A DNA stretch of 14,719 nt from Deltaproteobacteria bacterium (lineage in GTDB: Bacteria > Desulfobacterota > Desulfobacteria > Desulfobacterales > JAFDCJ01). The notes under the pieces are model-generated. The model saw only the letters and a list, made by a program, of their open reading frames with translations. It did no database searches and had not been told where the DNA came from. Positions 12,193 to 14,719 of this stretch are shown here, piece after piece (within the stretch, counting starts at the first letter, position 1; each line of letters begins with the position of its first letter). The position numbers and the translations under genes were made by a program. The stretch lies in the NCBI GenBank assembly GCA_024277475.1, contig JAJRVC010000182.1:1-14719 (forward strand). The letters are read 5' to 3'.

Positions 12193-13427
12193 AATCGGAA
12201 GCAAAATTTGAAAACTATTTTCAAGTCTTCAGAGATATTTTGCGGGCGGTCCACTCCAGCACCAGCGTAAAGGAGGTGCTGGATGTGGTGGTCAAAAAGA
12301 CCTCCGAGGTTTTAAACGCCAAGGGGGCCCTTTTGCGAATTCTCAACCAGGAAACCAACCAGTTCGAAGTGGGCGCGGGCTTCGGGATGGGCAAGCACTA
12401 TCTTAATAAAGGCCCGGTAACCACCGAAAAGCTGCTTCCCGATCCGAACGACCTGCACAAGGTGCTTATCATCACCGATATCTGGCACGCCCCCCGGGTG
12501 CAATATCCCCAGCAGGCCTGGGATGAAGGCGTCCGGATGATGTTGGATGTACCGCTGGCCATCGAAGACAGGCTCATCGGGTTGATTCGCGTCTATCTTG
12601 AAAAACAGCGTGAGTTCACCAATGACGAACTGGATTTTATCCTGACGGTGGCCGTGCAATGTGCCTGTATCATCGAACGCGTCCAGTTGATAGAAAACCA
12701 GCAGGCACATTTCACCCATCTGGCCACCCAGATGGAAAAAATGTCGTCCCTGGGGCGCATGGCCGCCGGTATTGCCCATGAAATAAACAATCCCCTGGGC
12801 GGCATCCTGCTGTTCGCCTCCAGCATGAGCAAAAAGGTTGAACCGGGCAGTCCCTTTGAAAAAGGCTTGAAGGTTATCATCCGGGAGACCCAGCGGTGCA
12901 AAATCATCATCCAGGGGCTGCTCGAATTCGCCCGCGATAAAAAGCCCCAAAAGGTTGCCGCCGACATCAACACTATTATAACCACCGCCATGGGTGTTGT
13001 GCAAAACGAATTCTACCTGCGCCATGTTACCATCGAAAGACAGCTGGCCCGGGACACGCTCAAAACATTACTGGATGAGAACCAAATTGAGCAGGTGCTG
13101 ATTAACCTGCTGCTAAACGCCCTGCATGCCGTCGAAGATCACGGCTGGGTCTCCATAAAAAGCACTGTGAACCCGGAGCAGAACTGTATCGTGGTGGAAA
13201 TCGCCGACAATGGCTGTGGAATCCCTGCCGGTGAGGTTAAAAAAATCTTTGAGCCTTTTTACTCCAACCGGGCCAACGGTACCGGTCTCGGATTGGCCGT
13301 CAGTTACGGCATCATCAAGAATCATCAGGGAGATATCCGGGTTTTCAGCGAGCCGGGCAAAGGCACGCGTTTTACGATTGAATTCCCTTTTATGGCAGAA
13401 AAAGCCGACGCAAAGGAGGGCGCATGA
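12189..13427 (+). CDS. Cytosolic sensor histidine kinase with N-terminal GAF domain
   Basis: A 412-residue kinase without membrane segments. Residues of about 10-165 form a GAF-like sensor (TSVKEVLDVVVKKTSEVLNA, KGALLRILN, VPLAIEDRLIGLIRVYLEKQ). A short linker helix leads to HisKA with His197 in GIAHEINNPLGG. The ATP-binding domain has the N box LINLLLNALHAV (Asn310), G1 block ADNGCGIP, F box FEPFYS and G2 block GTGLGLAVSYGI. All catalytic blocks are present. The GAF domain holds Cys158 and Cys160 (VQCACII) but no obvious haem or Fe-S site, so the signal is unknown. It sits between two response regulators, overlaps the second by four bases (ATGA), and should phosphorylate one or more of the three receivers in this region. 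Confidence 0.95.
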   Translation: MKSEAKFENYFQVFRDILRAVHSSTSVKEVLDVVVKKTSEVLNAKGALLRILNQETNQFEVGAGFGMGKHYLNKGPVTTEKLLPDPNDLHKVLIITDIWHAPRVQYPQQAWDEGVRMMLDVPLAIEDRLIGLIRVYLEKQREFTNDELDFILTVAVQCACIIERVQLIENQQAHFTHLATQMEKMSSLGRMAAGIAHEINNPLGGILLFASSMSKKVEPGSPFEKGLKVIIRETQRCKIIIQGLLEFARDKKPQKVAADINTIITTAMGVVQNEFYLRHVTIERQLARDTLKTLLDENQIEQVLINLLLNALHAVEDHGWVSIKSTVNPEQNCIVVEIADNGCGIPAGEVKKIFEPFYSNRANGTGLGLAVSYGIIKNHQGDIRVFSEPGKGTRFTIEFPFMAEKADAKEGA

Positions 13428-13795
13428 AACCACTCAAGGTACTGGTCATCGACGATGAAAGCGTGATCTGCGACGCCTGTGAGATGGTGCTATCGGAAAA
13501 GGGTCACACGGTGACCATGAGAAACAACGGCAGCGACGGGTTAGGTGCAATCCGGCAGGGAGCCTATGACATTGTGCTGCTGGATATGAAGTTGCCCGAT
13601 ATGGACGGCATGGATATCCTCAAGACCGTCCTGGAAGAAAAACTCGGATTGTGCATTATCGTCATGACCGGATATTCCAGTATATCCAATGCCGTTGAGG
13701 CCATAAAACAGGGCGCCGATAATTATCTGGCCAAACCGTTTACCGATGATGAACTGATTGAGGCCGTCGAAAAGGCCTGCCGGGATAAGAAATAA
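13424..13795 (+). CDS. Stand-alone receiver (CheY-like) protein
   Basis: A 123-residue single receiver domain with no output domain. It has IDDE at 10-12, Asp54 in LLDMKLPD as phosphorylation site, Thr82 in MTGYSS, and the conserved Lys in AKPF. ATG 13424 overlaps the kinase stop and follows AAGGAGG, so the two are translationally coupled. It is strikingly like the receiver of the NtrC-type activator at 9668: both share VICD.C, the LSE segment, [21 protein letters not shown] and [14 protein letters not shown]. It may act as a phosphate sink or phosphorelay partner competing with that activator. The hdrA gene begins 50 bases later. Confidence 0.94.
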   Translation: MKPLKVLVIDDESVICDACEMVLSEKGHTVTMRNNGSDGLGAIRQGAYDIVLLDMKLPDMDGMDILKTVLEEKLGLCIIVMTGYSSISNAVEAIKQGADNYLAKPFTDDELIEAVEKACRDKK

Positions 13796-13845
13796 CTGGA
13801 ACGGATATTGAACCCGCTGCCAGACAAAAAAGAGGAAACATCTCC

Positions 13846-14719
13846 ATGAGCAATACTCAGACAGACACACAGGTACAGGGTGCTGTTATGGTTGTCGGCG
13901 GAGGGATTGCCGGTATGCAGGCCGCCCTGGATCTGGCCAACTCCGGCTATTATGTCTACCTGATGGAAAAATCACCGGCCATCGGCGGGACCATGGCCCA
14001 GCTGGACAAAACTTTTCCCACTAACGATTGTTCGATGTGAATCATCTCGCCCAAACTGGTCGAGGTCGGCCGGCATATCAACATCGAACTGCTCACCCTT
14101 TCCGAGGTACAGTCAATTTCAGGGGAAGAGGGCGATTTTACTGTCACTGTTTTGCAGCATCCGCGCTACGTGGACATGGACAAATGCATTGCCTGCGGGA
14201 TGTGTGCCGAAAAATGCCCTAAAAAGATAGACGATCCGTATAATGAACGGCTCATCAAGCGCAAGGCGGTTTACGTCCCCTATTCCCAGGCCGTACCGTT
14301 GAAATATGCCATTGATCCCCAAAGCTGTATTTATCTAACCAAGGGAAAATGCGGTGCCTGTGAAAAAAACTGTCCTGCGGGTGCCATCAATTTTGACGAC
14401 CGCGAAAAGACAATTACCCTCCGTGTGGGTTCGATGATCCTGGCACCGGGGTTTAAGTCCTTTGATCCATCCCGTTTTGACACCTATTCCTATACCCGGC
14501 TGCCGGATGTGGTAACCTCCCTGGAATTTGAACGCATCCTTTCAGCCACCGGCCCCTATGACGGCCATCTGCTGCGCCCCTCCAGCATGCACGGCAAACG
14601 CCCGGATGGCAAAGCACCGGGGAAAATCGCCTGGCTGCAGTGCGTCGGCTCCCGGGACATCAACCGTTGTGACCATGGGTACTGTTCATCGGTGTGCTGC
14701 ATGGTTGCCGTCAAGCAGG
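13846..14719 (+). CDS. hdrA: Heterodisulfide reductase-like subunit A, selenocysteine at residue 65 (3' end outside window)
   Basis: A flavin- and iron-sulfur-containing electron-transfer subunit of the HdrA family, which mediates electron transfer or bifurcation with HdrBC-type and MvhD-type partners. ATG 13846 follows GAGGAAA. The frame has a TGA at 14038-14040 and then continues open to the window edge with perfect HdrA sequence, so I read it as selenocysteine 65, in the place of the Cys in the family's CS-x-C motif ([19 protein letters not shown]). Order of domains: FAD-binding Rossmann start [16 protein letters not shown] (16-31); the Sec motif (62-65); a ferredoxin insert with Cys114, 117, 120, 124 and Cys161, 169, 172, 176; then ILAPGF and WLQCVGSRD with a Cys-rich stretch, YCSSVCC (279-285). 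A TGA-aware annotation is needed, since a plain caller will stop at residue 64. It is the last visible gene of the sigma-54 operon; partner subunits should follow outside the window. Confidence 0.94.
14049..14070 (+). promoter_or_regulatory. Candidate bacterial SECIS stem-loop after the Sec codon
   Basis: Beginning 9 bases after the TGA, GCC pairs with GGC (14068-14070) and ACT pairs with GGT across a 6-base apical loop, GGTCGA (14058-14063), with a small internal bulge. The GGTC of the loop starts 18 bases after the TGA, close to the placement in the E. coli fdhF element (19 by my count). The lower stem is short and imperfect, so this is a candidate only. Confidence 0.5.

Noticed and set aside
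12312..13025. A 237-codon minus-strand frame opposite the histidine kinase.
   Set aside because: It is a shadow of the kinase gene, whose catalytic blocks are all in the plus frame.
1..14719. tRNA, rRNA, CRISPR arrays, insertion-sequence transposases and phage integrases.
   Set aside because: None seen: no cloverleaf with a T-loop sequence, no regularly spaced identical repeats and no transposase or integrase motifs in any frame.

Overview
The window reads as a chromosomal segment of an anaerobic sulfate-reducer-like bacterium, most likely a member of the Desulfobacterota (Desulfobacterales or a neighbouring order). The reasons are a pyruvate phosphate dikinase, a selenocysteine-containing HdrA-type heterodisulfide reductase subunit, a sigma-54 two-component cluster directly before it, and intergenic repeats of a style I associate with that phylum. 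The taxonomic call is inference; no rRNA or other marker gene is present.

Layout. (1) 1-1035: the 3' end of ppdK, then a universal stress protein (Usp) gene broken by an in-frame TAA. (2) 1036-1871: a mostly gene-free stretch with two dispersed repeat elements (A and B), one small minus-strand ORF and heptamer repeats. (3) 1872-8152: a plus-strand stress or regulatory island. It holds a Crp/Fnr-family regulator, a PilZ protein, an intact Usp, an MtfA-type M90 peptidase, a YflT/17M-like stress protein, a two-PRC-barrel protein, two coiled-coil proteins and a DUF202 membrane protein. Between them lie gene stumps: N-terminal pieces of the 17M-like and PRC genes, a C-terminal piece of a PilZ gene, a PAS fragment and a SAP-like small ORF. 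Intact genes and stumps are complementary, which suggests a tandem duplication followed by reciprocal decay. An 18-19 base motif (TGTAACCTNNGTAGCRGAA) occurs three times in this island. (4) 8269-9075, minus strand: a cytidylate-kinase-like P-loop protein with a C-terminal BON-like domain. (5) 9076-9667: a gene-free stretch with inverted copies of repeats A and B. (6) 9668-14719: an NtrC-type sigma-54 activator, an AT-rich intergenic region with candidate enhancer sites and a consensus -24/-12 promoter, then a run of response regulator, histidine kinase, stand-alone receiver and hdrA.

How the parts may work together. The intact genes of region 3 (Crp-type regulator, Usp, PilZ, PRC-barrel and 17M-like proteins) look like a stress or energy-limitation module. 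Region 6 looks like a dedicated sensory circuit. Its cytosolic GAF-type kinase could phosphorylate both the stand-alone receiver and the closely similar receiver of the NtrC-type activator, which could then act on the sigma-54 promoter ahead of the operon that ends in the flavin-based electron-transfer subunit HdrA. HdrA carries an in-frame TGA at codon 65, in the position where relatives have a conserved Cys. I read this as selenocysteine, and a small stem-loop with a GGTC apical loop lies at the expected distance after it.

The strongest observations are the Sec-HdrA with its SECIS candidate, the complementary intact/stump gene pairs, the three-copy intergenic motif, the two pairs of inverted dispersed repeats, and the sigma-54 regulatory region.
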